Shown: in pieces, positions 1 through 10,613 of the stretch
How the letters are laid out: each line of letters begins with the position of its first letter
How positions within the stretch are numbered: the first letter of the stretch is position 1
NCBI GenBank assembly: GCA_015680685.1
Contig: MNCI01021389.1
Location: 2,795-66,794 of the forward strand
Origin: Gnetum montanum
Lineage: Eukaryota > Streptophyta > Gnetopsida > Gnetales > Gnetaceae
Direction of reading: 5' to 3'
DNA length: 64,000 bases
Notes under the pieces: generated by a model
Told to the model about the DNA's origin: nothing
What the model saw: the letters and a program-made list of their open reading frames with translations, nothing else
Database searches by the model: none
Made by a program: the position numbers and the translations under genes

Positions 1-2013
1 GTTTTGTGGAATAATGAATTGCTTATTCTCATGTTTTCTTCCAATAATGCAAGCACCTCTGTAGCATTTGCTTGCATATATTATCAACCTTTATTTGACA
101 CAGTCTTAATTTTTAAAAAGAAGCTTTTATCATCAGGATTATTTATCATTCTTTTCCCAAAAACTTCACAAGACTGGACTGTAAATTTTAACCAGAGATT
201 TTCTGCTCATTTTTTAAACAAATCCTTCTTGACTGCTCCATGTAATGGCCAATTGTGCCAACAGGAACCATCTACAACTAGTAATGAGCTCACAAGATGA
301 TTTCAACATGAATGTAGTTGGCTGCAATTTACAATAGCCTACACCTACTTGCCCAAACAAAATAAAACTTACAAATCACATCAAAAACATGCCAAAGTAA
401 CACAAAAAACTTATACGAACTTCTACAGCACATTAAAGATACCAATTAAAGGTGATGTACTCATTAGTTGTGTTCGTAAGCTTCAATAAATAGAAGAATC
501 TTAATGTAAAGATATATAATAGTTAAGAGGCATAATAGTGGTTAATGGTAAGAGAAGGTATCAAGTATATAAGAAAAATTTAAAAAGTAGAAATAATTTA
601 CTTGTTCAATCTTAAATATTCTATCATTAGCAATGCTAATTGTGTAGTGGTTATCAAGAGTTATTCCAATAAATAAAGATTAATCATCTTACATGTAGTT
701 AAAAATCAAGTAATATTAACATGGAATCCCAACACATTAATATACTAGTTGGGATTTCAAGAAAAAAATGTCAAGGTTGAGGTATCTGAAGTTGCTAATG
801 TTGAACAACAAGTAATAGTAGACTTGATTGAACTTGGAGAAGAGAGTAAGAATATGTACAATTGTCGAAATGTAGATTTTAAAGCTATCTTCCTATTATT
901 TTTAAAAATATTGTTTTATAGGAAAATATGTCAAAGATGAAGTATTTCTCCAAAGAGAAAATATAAAATTTGTAGTTTAATGATGTATGAAGCAACCTTT
1001 AATTAATTAGAGTTGATTATCAAAATTTTTAATGAAAATATTGAAAAGGTAATCCTAGAAGGAGGGAGAAGCAATAAGAAAGTCATAAACTTTACCTTCT
1101 ATTATGAGCTAATGAAAAGAATTATTGAATTACTTGCTCTTGAAATGAAGGATAATAAACAAGTGCTTAATGAAACTAACTTCATGCTACCTCTATATTG
1201 GCACTTGAAATGATTATTGGCAAGAATTTTCTTAGTATAGGAAGGATAGCATGGCACAATTTCAAAGACCAAGAAGGAATTAAGTTCATCATCTATCTAG
1301 GATAACATCCCCTTATTCAAAAGAAAAATTAAGGGTGATGTACAGAAGGAAAAGGAAATAATTACTATAACTACAAAAGGAACAAAGGATCTGGAAAGTA
1401 GTGTTATAAAGAAGAAAATAGCACCTCATTGTCTATTAGGCATTCTAGAGTCTAAGAAGCCTCACATTACAATGGGTGTAAAAAAGATAGCTATAAGAAT
1501 TAGTAAGTTTGTGTTTTAAGATTTAATAGTTAGCTAAATTATGAAGTTTAGTAAAAATAGTTAAATGTGATATTTGGTTTTGATAGGAAAATTAAGGGCT
1601 AAAAAGAAAAACAAAGTTAAAGAGAAAGAAAAAACTATTAAAGGTAAGGCTAAGAAAGAGATAATAAAGAAAAGAGGAAGAAGAGGCAAGAACACTAGAA
1701 GAATATCTATTGGGTTAAATGCTTAATGGTTTTGATAGTGAAATATTTTGCATATGTTGGGAACACTAAAAGTAAGATGGAGATAGGGGAGATATACCTT
1801 TATCCCTTTTCTAGTTGAGATTAGGTGATCTACTAAGAACAAAACTTGTATATAATGAACAAGCTACTACCTAGATTAAGGAGATAACAAGCTCAAAATA
1901 TTCTACTTTCTATGATAACTTAGTTGGTTTTTCTAGACATGTGTAGATGCATAAAATAATTAAGAATTGATGGTCACTAACATTATGTGAAGGACATTAT
2001 TATCCTATGCATT
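1..2013. other. Unclassified AT-rich flank left of the retrotransposon array
   Basis: This stretch does not match any of the repeated families found elsewhere in the window. It ends where the first family A LTR begins (TG at 2014), and no polypurine tract precedes that point, so it looks like flanking DNA rather than element interior. It holds short open stretches only. The one around 749-1310 is described separately. The stretch 1590-1725 reads as a very lysine/arginine-rich peptide after an AG that could be a splice acceptor, but this may be composition alone. I see nothing identifiable in 1-740 or 1730-2013. Confidence 0.5.
749..1310 (+). pseudogene. Unrecognised broken reading frames, possibly a retroelement protease relic
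   Basis: Two short open stretches (749-940 and 1013-1213) lie in an AT-rich context. The second contains a VILEGG...N..VIN-like run, followed downstream by a KDN..VLNE-like run. The spacing loosely recalls the retropepsin region of plant gag-pol proteins (an Asp/Glu-Gly-Gly loop followed by an MADQ-like segment), but the canonical Asp is Glu and the match is by eye only. Host coding exons or random open frames are equally possible. I do not assign a function. Confidence 0.15.
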
Positions 2014-3750
2014 TGAAACACCACCAAATTTGGACTATAGCATCTCAACTACAAATTTGTCTGTGTTAGCATGAGGCCATTTTTTGCAAATTTTTTAAAG
2101 TGCTGGGACTATGCTCTCCACTAGCCTAGAGCATAGTCAACCCAATGAAAAGCATAGTCAACTCAAAAACTAGTTTTTGCATATCTTTTCTAAGTGTTGA
2201 GACTACACTCTCCACTACCCCAGAGCGTAGTTAAGCATAGTCAAGAAAAAAAACTAGTTTTGCAATTTTTCCTACGTGTCATCGCAAAGCTAAAAGCTAC
2301 AAATTTCTCTAAGTGCTGAGACTACACTCTCCACTACCCCAAAGCATAGTCAGCTTCTCATGGAGAGCATAGCCAGCATGAAAGCCTAGTTTTGCAAAAT
2401 TTTCTAAGTGTTAAGCCAGCCACTACAAAATTCTCTTAAGTGCTAAGACTACACTCTTCACTACCCTAGAGTGTAGTTAGCATGAAGACACAATTTTTGT
2501 AGATTTTTCTAAGTGCTGAGACTATGCTCTCCACTAGCCTAGAGCATAGTCAAGCGTAGTCAACTAGAAGCCAATTTTTGCAAGTTTTGACAAGTGCTAG
2601 GGCTACGCTTAGCTCCAGTCAAGAGCATAGTCAACCTCTCATGGAGAACATAGTCAACACATAGCCATTTTTTGCAAAATTTTTCTAAGTGTTGGCCTAC
2701 GCTCTCCCATAGTCTAGAGCATAATCAAGTGTAGTCAACCAGAACAACCTCCAAAGGCCTCCACAACGTAGCATCGGCATTCAATTCAGCTCCAACTCAC
2801 CTCTAGCAAGTGTAGTTAGCAAAAATGCATCTTTGTTGTATTCCCTTTTGGCCCTGAATTGTAACTACACTCGACCCCACACAAGAAAGTGGAGAGCATA
2901 GTCTCCAAAGTTGCATTTTTTGAAGTCCATTGTGGTCTTCTTGGCACATGCACATGCAGTTGATAGCATCATCATAATATCATAGTCTCACAAAGTTCAG
3001 CAAACCACAACAACGCCAGCCTCAGTGGAGAGTGCAATTGGATGATAGCATAGTCCCAACCATCCCCTTTACCATATGGTAGTCTCTCTGCATTTCACGC
3101 TAAACCTAACCCTATAAACACCCTTTCTCTCAACATTTTTGGGGTTGGAAAATTTTAGAATTATGTGAGTTAGCAACTTCAAAGGTACACCAGCGAACCA
3201 AAGAGAAGCAAAGTTGCACACCCTCGTAGCTCACCATAGGACACCCTAGCCCACTACACACTGCAATGGCCAACTTGATAGGCATAGACACCATGGTAGA
3301 ATGTCAGTCTTCATAGCCAGACACTCCTGAGACTCTGACTATGCTATCCACTACACCTGTTGTACACCACGTACCTTCTCACCCCTTTTGGAGTTAACTA
3401 TGCTCAACCCCATTTGGGGTGGTGTTCTATTTCTCTCTTCCTTGCTTTGCATTTGTAGCATTTTACTTGCATTTTCTACCATTTTAGCACATAGTCGTGC
3501 TTGGGCGATGATCCCTAAATGTTGCCACCTTCATTTTTGCCAAAAATTTTGACTACGCTCACCCCCACCATGCGAATACTTAGCATCATTTTGCATTAGC
3601 ATCACAGCTAATTACACTGCACCCTGATTGCATTTAGTAAGTTCCTATTTGATTGACAAGACCATTCAGTGCATCCTACCTCCACCTCTAGTAGGCCCTC
3701 ATGTGGACTCAGGATTAGGCTATGTGCCAGTGAACCCCTCAGTGTTCCAG
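2014..3750 (+). repeat. Family A LTR, copy A1 (3' end missing)
   Basis: It starts TGAAACACCACCAAATTTGG, the same start as the LTRs at 31301, 60861 and 62993, and is closest by eye to the one at 62993. The first 700 bp hold repeated units in which GACTATGCTCT and AGAGCATAGTC face each other (for example 2107-2117 and 2128-2138), separated by TTTTTCTAAGTGTTG-like spacers. A TATA-like TATAAACA lies at 3113-3120. The copy stops at 3750, about 60 bp short of the LTR end seen in the other copies, and is joined there to the start of LTR A2. It is the outermost left LTR of the array. Confidence 0.85.
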
Positions 3751-4910
3751 CTAAAATACCACCAAATTTGGGCAACAACACTTTAATAGCAAATTTGTCT
3801 AAGTGTCAACACAAGGTAATTTTTTTCTAAGTGTTTAGCCCATGATCCCATTGATGGGGCTATGCTATAGAGCATAGCTAGTGTAGCATGCAACATAGAA
3901 CCAGATTTGTAAAATTTTCCAAGCGTCAAACAACAACTGAAATAATTTTTCTAAGTGTCCTACTATGCTCACATTCCTCTTGCTACACTCTTTAGCATAG
4001 CAAGCATAGAAGCACTTCAGTGGCCAATTTGCACTAGTGTTGAGCTAGAAGTTGTTAAGCTAGCTTAGCATGGAAGAAGCATTTGGTAGATTTTCTAACT
4101 TCTAAAGCTACCCCTCCTACTACACTCTTTAGTGTAGTTGGCATAGCAAGATCAAGGACTTCAATTCTTCTAGATTTTTCTAAGTGTCCATGCTATGCCC
4201 TGTTCCATCCTACTATGCTCATGAGCATAACAACACTGGACTTCAGTTTTTTTACAAAATTTGCCTAACTGTTGTGCTACACTCTAGAGCGTAGCTAGTG
4301 TAGCAACATGGAATTACCTCCAAAAGCTTCTAGAGCTCAGTACAGGCCTTCATTCCAACTCCAACACTCCTCTAGTAGGCAGGATCAACAACTTGCACTC
4401 TTTTTGTACCCCCTCTATGTTCCAAAATTGTACCTATGCTTGATCCCACTTAAAAGAGGGGAGAACGTAGTCCCAGAGCGTAGCCTCCAAATTGCACATT
4501 TTTGCACTATTTGTAGGTACACTGCAGTCTTGGCAATGTATTCATAGTTTGGTAGTCCCTTGGGGTCTAGTGAAGCATACCAAGGCATAGCACCAGTTGC
4601 TCCAGTAGGAGCATAGCAAAAGTCAGTGTAGCTCCACCTACCTCTTTGCCACGTGGCACTCAATATGCACTTCACGCTAACCCTAAGCTTATAAATATCC
4701 CCACATTCCACACTCTAGGGGTTGCCAATTCATTTTAGCAGTGGGAAGTTGAAGCATATGGCTAGTAAATATAAGTAGTAGTTGGCATTTTAGACTACCA
4801 CCTGGCACCTTGAGCACCCTGCACACTGAAGCCTATCAACACCTTGGCAATACCTCTGCATCCCATTCAACATTGTAGCACACCGCAACCTGTAAGACAC
4901 CGTAGCATGG
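3751..4910 (+). repeat. Family A LTR, copy A2, 5' part (split by the chromovirus array)
   Basis: It begins CTAAAATACCACCAAATTTGG, a mutated version of the LTR start at 60861. It carries the hairpin motif array, a G-box CACGTG at 4650-4655 and TATAAATA at 4690-4697. It breaks off after GACACCGTAGCA at about 4910, where family B sequence begins, and resumes at 16236. The uninterrupted version of the break point can be read in LTR A3 at about 18980-19010. Confidence 0.85.
4690..4697 (+). promoter_or_regulatory. TATA box of LTR A2, with a G-box 35 bp upstream
   Basis: TATAAATA follows the G-box core CACGTG at 4650-4655. The same order is seen in the A4 LTRs (G-box 61809-61814 with TATA 61849-61856; G-box 32233-32238 with a degraded TATAACTA at about 32273). 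This is a likely LTR core promoter, inferred from motif and conserved position. Confidence 0.6.
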
Positions 4911-5240
4911 AGTATGCACGTAACCCATTCTTAGTAACTACTAGCTCTGTCTTTCATCCACTTCATCCCAACTAATGGTAACAAATGTGCATGTGCTACA
5001 TTTGGACAAATCCAGCTGTAGCCTGCCTTACATGCATCCCGCCTAGCTTCTTCTATTTTGGTAACTTTAGTTACCCAACCCACTTGCTATGCCTGCCACC
5101 CAATTCAGGTTACTGAGTGGATGCATGTGATCTACATTCATCTGTAGCCAACAAATATCTTTCCACAGCCAGGGCGTGGATCAACCGTAGCTTGTGCCAG
5201 CCTGCACGCGAGCCTTGGACAGTACCAACTCAAGAGGTCA
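4911..5240 (-). repeat. Inverted fragment of family B LTR
   Basis: The reverse complement matches the first half of the B LTR. Read on the minus strand, it runs from CATGACCTCTTGAG (compare 10617 and 15636) to GGGTTACGTGCATAC (compare about 10930). Only about 330 of about 620 bp are present. It abuts forward-oriented internal DNA at about 5241, so it is a rearrangement product rather than a working 5' LTR. Confidence 0.8.
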
Positions 5241-5640
5241 TGTTGCATGTCAAAAATCTAGCCCACCCAACAAGCTAATGTTTATAGAGGTCTTCAAAGG
5301 TGACGTTAATATTTGATACAAGAGCAAAAAAATACTTTGCATCCCAACAATTGGTGGAGAGACTTGGCTTGATTGTCGCCAAGAGCCAAAGTAAGGTGAA
5401 GTTGGTGAACTCGAGGGCACAGCTAGTGCATGGTGTGATCTCCTCTCCTCTCAAAATTGGCCACTGGGAGGACAACTGTAATTTTATGATTGTTCAATTA
5501 GACAACTTTGAATTGATTTTGGGGGTTTAATTCTTTGTAAGGGCTAAAGCTTTAGTAGCACCACACTTGGGGGGAATGCTGATTACCGATGAAAGGCAAT
5601 CCAACTTCATCTCAATCAAATGTAAAGAGTTTTAACCGAT
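5241..5640 (+). pseudogene. Displaced protease fragment of family B
   Basis: This matches the protease region of B1 (7225-7620) and B2 (12345-12735): it starts at TCTAGCCCACCCAACAAGCT and passes through an open stretch (5300-5530). The retropepsin active site reads FDTRA where the family pattern is LD-T-G-A, so the catalytic Gly is lost. It is followed by the conserved GVISSPL and FELILGV segments. It lies between two inverted fragments, upstream of the full B1 gag, so it is an extra copy of this domain. Confidence 0.7.
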
Positions 5641-5935
5641 GTTTCAACCTCCAATAGCTCATCCAACTACTTCCACAACTCAGCAAGCTCCATTGGGGAC
5701 ATACGATATGGGACATTCGTAGGCAATCTCGCCCCTCATTCCAACTCTATCCGATGGTCTACCTTTCTTCTAGGCAGTAAGACCTTGGGTAGCTCTGGTG
5801 GCATCATATCTACAAATTCCATCAGCAGATCCCCCACACAATCAAGTACTTCCATTGTCTAGTTCTCCTTGATTTCCACCAAGGCAATCAACACAGTGAC
5901 TTCACCCTTTTTTACATCCACATTTGTAATGTACC
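5641..5935 (-). pseudogene. Inverted RT N-terminal fragment of family B
   Basis: The reverse complement matches the start of the B RT region (7655-7930; 12770-13050). It carries the acidic stretch before RT, the PELPKVLLPRRKVDH-like segment, and the region up to LDELLE. It is in opposite orientation to its neighbour 5241-5640. The junction at about 5640 joins sequence that is continuous in the other copies but here flips strand. Confidence 0.75.
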
Positions 5936-6210
5936 CGTGTTCAATGCAATGTTTACTGTAATTATGCCCTCATAAAAGACATGAATCATAATAATAATGA
6001 ATGAATGAATAACAACATTTCAATTTAAATTTCAATTGCAACTTCAATACCCCATTACTTATTTCAGAATTTAGACCATTCAATCAATGCTTTTGCTGCT
6101 GCAATACTGTAATTCATTCATGGAGTCTTCGTTCATCTCTACCTCTGCCTCTTCTTCTTCCTCTGTCATTTATATGTCAACTAAACAATTAGAAGTCAAG
6201 AAATACACCA
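5936..6210. other. Filler DNA of unknown origin at the rearranged end of B1
   Basis: About 275 bp match no other part of the window. It contains a short AATG microsatellite (about 5995-6015) and a CT-rich run (about 6135-6170). It lies between the inverted RT fragment and the start of B1 gag, where a 5' LTR and leader would be expected. It may be filler captured during double-strand break repair. Confidence 0.5.
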
Positions 6211-7210
6211 CCTTTGCCTATTACTACAAGATAGTACAGTAGGTACAGCAGCACCATAGGGAAATTAACGATCTACAGCAAAGCAATGATCTGGTATAGG
6301 GTGAACTTGAATCTCATATGGGTGAGATTGAGAGCTTAAAGGTACATCTCTCATCTCTTAAGGATAACATCGCATTACTCAAGAAGATCATTGTACGATC
6401 TTCACATGGAGGCAAGAACTTAGATAACTCCAAACTGAAAGTGCTAGAGCCAAAATAGTTTGGAGGAAGTTGGAACGTGAAGAAACTAGAGAACTTCCTT
6501 TGGGACATGGAGCAATACTTTCATGTTGCTCATGTTCCTAAGGATCAGAGGGTAATGATAACCAGCATGTATCTCATTAGAGATGCAAAGCTCTAGTGGG
6601 TGACATGACTAGAGGATGATATGAGTGTCAACCGCTGCCAAATCACAACATGGGAGGTGCTAAGGAAGGAGCTGAAGGATCAATTCCTTCCTCTTAATGT
6701 AGCATGGGTAGCGTGGGAATCCCTAAGGAAGTTGAAACACACCACTACCTTGTGTGATTACATGAAGAAATTTAGTTCCTTAATATTAGACATTCAGAAT
6801 ATATCTAAAGAGGATAAGTTGTTTAACTTTATTTTAGGGTTGCAGCCATGGGCTCAGGCAAAATGTGAAAGATCTGCCAAGAGCCATAGCCATTGCAGAT
6901 GGCTTAGTTGACTATAAGATGGGCAACTCCAAATCCTATTCAGAGCAGAGGAAGCCCCAAGATGAAGGCAAAAAGGGAGGAAAGCAAGACTGAGGCCCTA
7001 AAGATAAGAAAAAGGAGGGGGCATCCTCCAAACCCAAGGGAGATGGAGCCTCCGAAGATAAGCAATTCACGTTTGGATGCTTCATTTGTGACAGATTAGA
7101 TCAGGCTCATGACTGTCCATCAAGAGAGAAGATTGCGACTCTTAGACTTCAAGAGGAATCTGAGAGAGATGCCAGTAACACAAACCTGAGGTCTAATCCA
7201 TTACAGTTGT
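6211..7210 (+). pseudogene. B1 gag relic (chromovirus capsid/nucleocapsid)
   Basis: This is the structural protein that would form the virus-like particle. The N-terminal part is a likely coiled coil (leucine-spaced segment with ELESH, LKVHLSSLKDN, about 6300-6380). It is followed by the gag core with EPKxFGGS, NFLWDMEQYF, and LKDQFLPLN near 6680, the last within an open stretch 6621-6911. A zinc knuckle lies near 7089-7125 (CFIC...HDCP); its central Gly/His positions are altered. The 5' end lies in filler, so the start codon is missing; B2 shows it should be an ATG shortly after the primer binding site. Several in-frame TAG codons and at least one frameshift break it. Confidence 0.8.
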
Positions 7211-7640
7211 TGAACATCCTTACTTGCTAGAAGTCTAGCCCACCCAACAAGCTGATGTTTGTAGAGGTCTTCCTCAACAAATAGAAGGTGACAGCAATGT
7301 TGAATACAGAGCAATGAACAACTTCATATCTCAATAGTTGGTGGAGAAACTTAGCTTGACTATCACTAAGAGCCAAAGCAAGATGAAGTTGGTGAACTCG
7401 GGGGCATAGCCAATGAATGGTGTGATCTCCTCTCCTCTCAGGGTTGGCCTCTAGGAGGACAATTGTAACTTTATGGTTGTTCCTTTAGATGATTTTGAAT
7501 TGATTTTAGGGGTTGAATTCTTTGTAAGGGCCAAAGCTTTAGTGGCACCACACTTGGGGGGAATGCTGATTGTCAATGAAAGGTAACTCAACTTCATCTT
7601 AATCAAATGTAAAGATCTTAAATTGATATTTCAGTTGGTG
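7211..7640 (+). pseudogene. B1 protease domain relic
   Basis: This corresponds to the aspartic protease that would cut gag-pol. It reads KVTAMLNTE where the family pattern is MLDTGA, so the catalytic Asp is Asn and the Gly is changed. Downstream segments (GVISSPL, NFMVVPLDDFELILGVEFF, ALVAPHLGGML) match B2 and the displaced copy at 5241-5640. It is continuous with RT downstream, as expected for one polyprotein, and is broken by stops. Confidence 0.75.
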
Positions 7641-8690
7641 GCTCAAACAAATGTGAGTGTAAAAAGGGGTGAAGTCACTATGCTAGCTACCTTAGTGGAA
7701 ATCAAGGACAACTAGACAGTGGAAGTACCTGATTATGTGGGGAATCTATTGACAGAATTTGCAGACATGAGGCTACTAGAGCTGCCCAAGGTCTTACTAC
7801 CCAGAAGGAAGGTAGATCACCAAATAGAGCTGGAACCAGAAGCGAGACCACTTGCGAGTGTTCCATATCATATGTCCTCAATGGAGTTTACTAAGTTGCA
7901 GAAGCAGTTAGATGAGTTATTGGAGGCTAGCTACCTTCAACCTTCAAAGGCCCTATATGGAGCACTAGTGCTCTTCCAAAAGAAGTAAGACAAAATGTTG
8001 TGGATGTGCATGGATTACCAAGTACTAAAGAAGATCACCATAAAAAAAGTACCCAATGCCAAATGTGGTAGACTTGTTTGATCATTTATTAAAATCCATG
8101 CATTTTACCAAACTATTTCTGAGGTCTAGGTATTGGCAGGTGCACATCATTGCTGGGGATGAAGCAAAAACAACGTGTGTAACTCATTATGGCTCTTTTG
8201 AGTTCTTAGTGATGCCATTTGGTCTCACCAACATCCTTGCCACATTTTGTAATTTGATGAATGATGTGTTGTATGATTTCCTAGATAGATTGATGGTAGT
8301 CTACATAGATGATATTGTTGTATATAGTGAAAGTCTAGAGGCTCATGTAGCACACTTGAGGTAATTTTTTTCAAGGCTGAGAGAAAACTAATTGTATGTG
8401 AAGAAAGAAAAATGTAAATTTAGTGTCTAAGAGATCTTGTTCCTAGGTCACTAAATATCAAAAGGGAAGATTCGAATGAATGACTAGAAAGTAAAGGCGA
8501 TTGTGGAGTGGCCTGCTCCAAAGAAGGTGGCTGAGTTGCAGTCCTTTTTAGCACTTGCAAACTACTATAGGCAGTTCATTGAGGGCTACACAAGGAAGAT
8601 AGCCCCCTTGACAGATTTACTTAAGAAAAATCAAGCGTGGATTTGGTTAGAGGCCTGTGAGAAGGCCTTTAAATGAATTAAGGAAGTTGT
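7641..8690 (+). pseudogene. B1 reverse transcriptase relic
   Basis: The RT domain of a Ty3/gypsy element. Open stretches at 7719-7988 and 8056-8364 cover the fingers and palm. Recognisable motifs are SxxxPYHMS, LDELLE, a damaged MCMDY (normally R-hydrophobic-CxDYR), FxxxMPFGLTN near 8205-8235, and the catalytic YIDDIVVYS at 8302-8328, which is intact. The connection region continues as KxxLxxxKCxFxxxEILFLGH to about 8460. A TAA at 7987 and a frameshift near 8050 disrupt it. Confidence 0.85.
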
Positions 8691-9090
8691 GACATCGGAA
8701 CCAGTGCTACAGTTGCCCAACTTCGATGTTCCCTTTGAACTTCATACTAATGTATCAGATCGAACCATTTGTGGAGTCTTAGTCTAAGAGGAACATCCAA
8801 TTGCATTTCAGAGTAGGAAGCTAAAGAGGGTAGAGCAACGATATACTACTCACGAAAATGAAATGATCATAGTGGTGCATTACTTGAATGTCTGGAGGCA
8901 TTACCTATTGGGAACGAAATTTATAGTGGTCACAGATAATGTGGCCAATACTTACTTCAAAACCCAAAAAAAAGCTCTCCCTGAAGTAGGCGAGGTGGTA
9001 GGAGTACCTTGTAGAGTTTGACTTCGATTGGGTTTATCAACTTGGATAGTAGAACCAAGTAACAGATGCACTAAGTTCAAAGGAAGTCTA
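8691..9090 (+). pseudogene. B1 RNase H relic
   Basis: This is the RNase H that would remove the RNA template. It follows RT directly. The first catalytic region reads ELHTNVSD where B2 has ELHVDASD, so the first Asp is Asn here. Also visible are SRKLKRVEQRY, HENEM (catalytic Glu) and VVTDN (Asp). B2 is better preserved in this domain. Confidence 0.75.
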
Positions 9091-10090
9091 GGCCTACTTA
9101 GTGGCATTGTTGATGACACTTCACTCCAACTTCATTGACAAAGTGAAAGAAGCTACGGAAGCAGATAAGACCTACTGTTAGCTTCGACAGTAGGTGTGTG
9201 AGGGCCTTATAAGGAAATATTGGCTTGAGGTTGATCTTTTGTATGCTCAAGGTAAGAAACTGTATGTTTCTAATAGTGGGGGACTAAGGCATGAACTAAT
9301 GCAGGAAACCCATGATACCCAATGGGCTAGACACCCTAGGATGAAGAGAATGTTAGCTCTTCTATCTCGAGGCTACTTTTAGCCCAAGATGGAAAAGGAT
9401 GTGGAATTTTATGTAAAAACATGTCTAGTGTGTCAACTAGACAAGATAGAGAAGAAGAAGCAGGTTGGGCTTCTTCAACCTCTCCCAATTTTGGAAAGAA
9501 CATGGAAGTCTGTTTCCATGGATTTCATCATGAGATTTCCACAAGTGGATGGAAGGCATCGATATTGGTTGTCCTGGATTGGTTTTGAAAATACATTGTG
9601 TTTGTAGTTGCACCTTAGGCGTGCATAGTAGAAGCAATAGTCAAACTCTTCCTTCGACATGTAGTAAAGGTGTTTAGGGTACTGAGGGATATTGTAAGTG
9701 ACTGGGATGCCCAGTTCACAAGGAAGTTTTAGGTTGAGTTTTTTTCTTTGATGGGCTTGGAATTTAAATTTTCTACAACCAACCATCCCTACACGAATTG
9801 GCAAATAGACCAGGTGAATGCTTTGGTCAAAGAGTATCTTCACCACTTTGTAACTGCAAGTCAGTGGAATTAGGTCTCATTGTTAGACACTACTTAATTA
9901 TGCTATAACTTGCATCAAAATTATTTGATGGGGTTGAGTCTTGTAGAGTTGTTCTTTGGGCATTAGCCCATAACACCGTTGGAGGTGGTAAAATCAAAGT
10001 TGCAAGGGAAATGCCTAGCAGTGTATCGCTTTGCACGTGATAAGCAGGAATTATATGAGAAAGCTTAGGATAGCTTAGCCAAGGCATAGA
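9091..10090 (+). pseudogene. B1 integrase relic
   Basis: The element's integrase. The zinc-binding part shows HDTQWARHP and CLVCQLDK (HHCC residues present) in open stretches 9194-9382 and 9389-9607. The catalytic core has VSMDF (first Asp) and SDWDAQF (second Asp, in place of SDRD). Near 9815 the Glu position reads Asp (QIDQVNAL). An in-frame TAG follows SRGYF at 9380, and more stops follow. The domain leads into the C-terminal tail with the chromodomain. Confidence 0.8.
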
Positions 10091-10595
10091 GGTGAATGAA
10101 GAAGTATGCAGATCAAAATCTAAGGGCAGTTGAGTTCAATGAAGGGGATAAGGTCTTGTTGAAACTTACTTCCCAAATCTGGAAGAAGGTCACTGATAAA
10201 TGCTACTACAAAGGCCTTCTCCAGAAGTACGATGGACTGTTTGAGGTTATGAAAAGGGTAGGCAATGTGGCCTATCGATTGAAACTTCTAGAGCAGATGA
10301 AACTCCATCCATTATTTTATGTGAGCTTTCTCAAACCCTTTTATGAGGATGCGGCAAAGCAACAAGTCAGGAGAGCCCCTCCTAATGTTAGAAAGGAATT
10401 TCAAAGAATGGCTGAGAGGATTCTTAGCCATCAAACCAAAGGTGCTAGTCAGAAGAATTGGTGAACTGACTACTTAGTCCAATGGATGGGCTGTAGTAAA
10501 GAAGATGCCACATGGGAATGTGACGTTACCTTATGGAAGTTCGAGGAGTTAATCAAGCTATACTTAGAAGGACTTCCAAATAGGACATTGGACTC
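10091..10595 (+). pseudogene. B1 integrase C-terminus and chromodomain relic
   Basis: The open stretch 10096-10464 covers the integrase tail, with GDKVLLKL, a KYDGLFEV segment and LHPLFYVSFLKPF. After a TGA at about 10462 comes TDYLVQWMGCSKEDATWE (about 10465-10520), the aromatic/acidic core of a chromodomain. In this lineage that domain is thought to guide integration to particular chromatin. The frame runs into the polypurine tract, whose bases encode a glycine run. B2 has the same segment in better shape (YLVQWKGYSEEDATWE). Confidence 0.85.
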
Positions 10596-10598
10596 ATT

Positions 10599-10613
10599 CG
10601 GTGGGGGTGGGTT
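10599..10613 (+). other. Polypurine tract of B1
   Basis: CGGTGGGGGTGGGTT lies directly upstream of the LTR TG at 10614. The same tract precedes the second LTR (about 15618-15632). It is the expected primer for plus-strand synthesis. Confidence 0.8.

Noticed and set aside
4-300. 98-codon open frame at the window start
   Set aside because: It has no recognisable motif, sits in AT-rich flank, and its context is cut by the window edge.
2014-2760. Facing inverted motifs as a cluster of MITEs
   Set aside because: The same units are present at the same positions in every family A LTR, so they belong to the LTR and are not separate insertions.
9475-9846. 123-codon open frame on the minus strand
   Set aside because: It lies opposite the B1 integrase and has no counterpart in B2, so it is a shadow of the coding strand.
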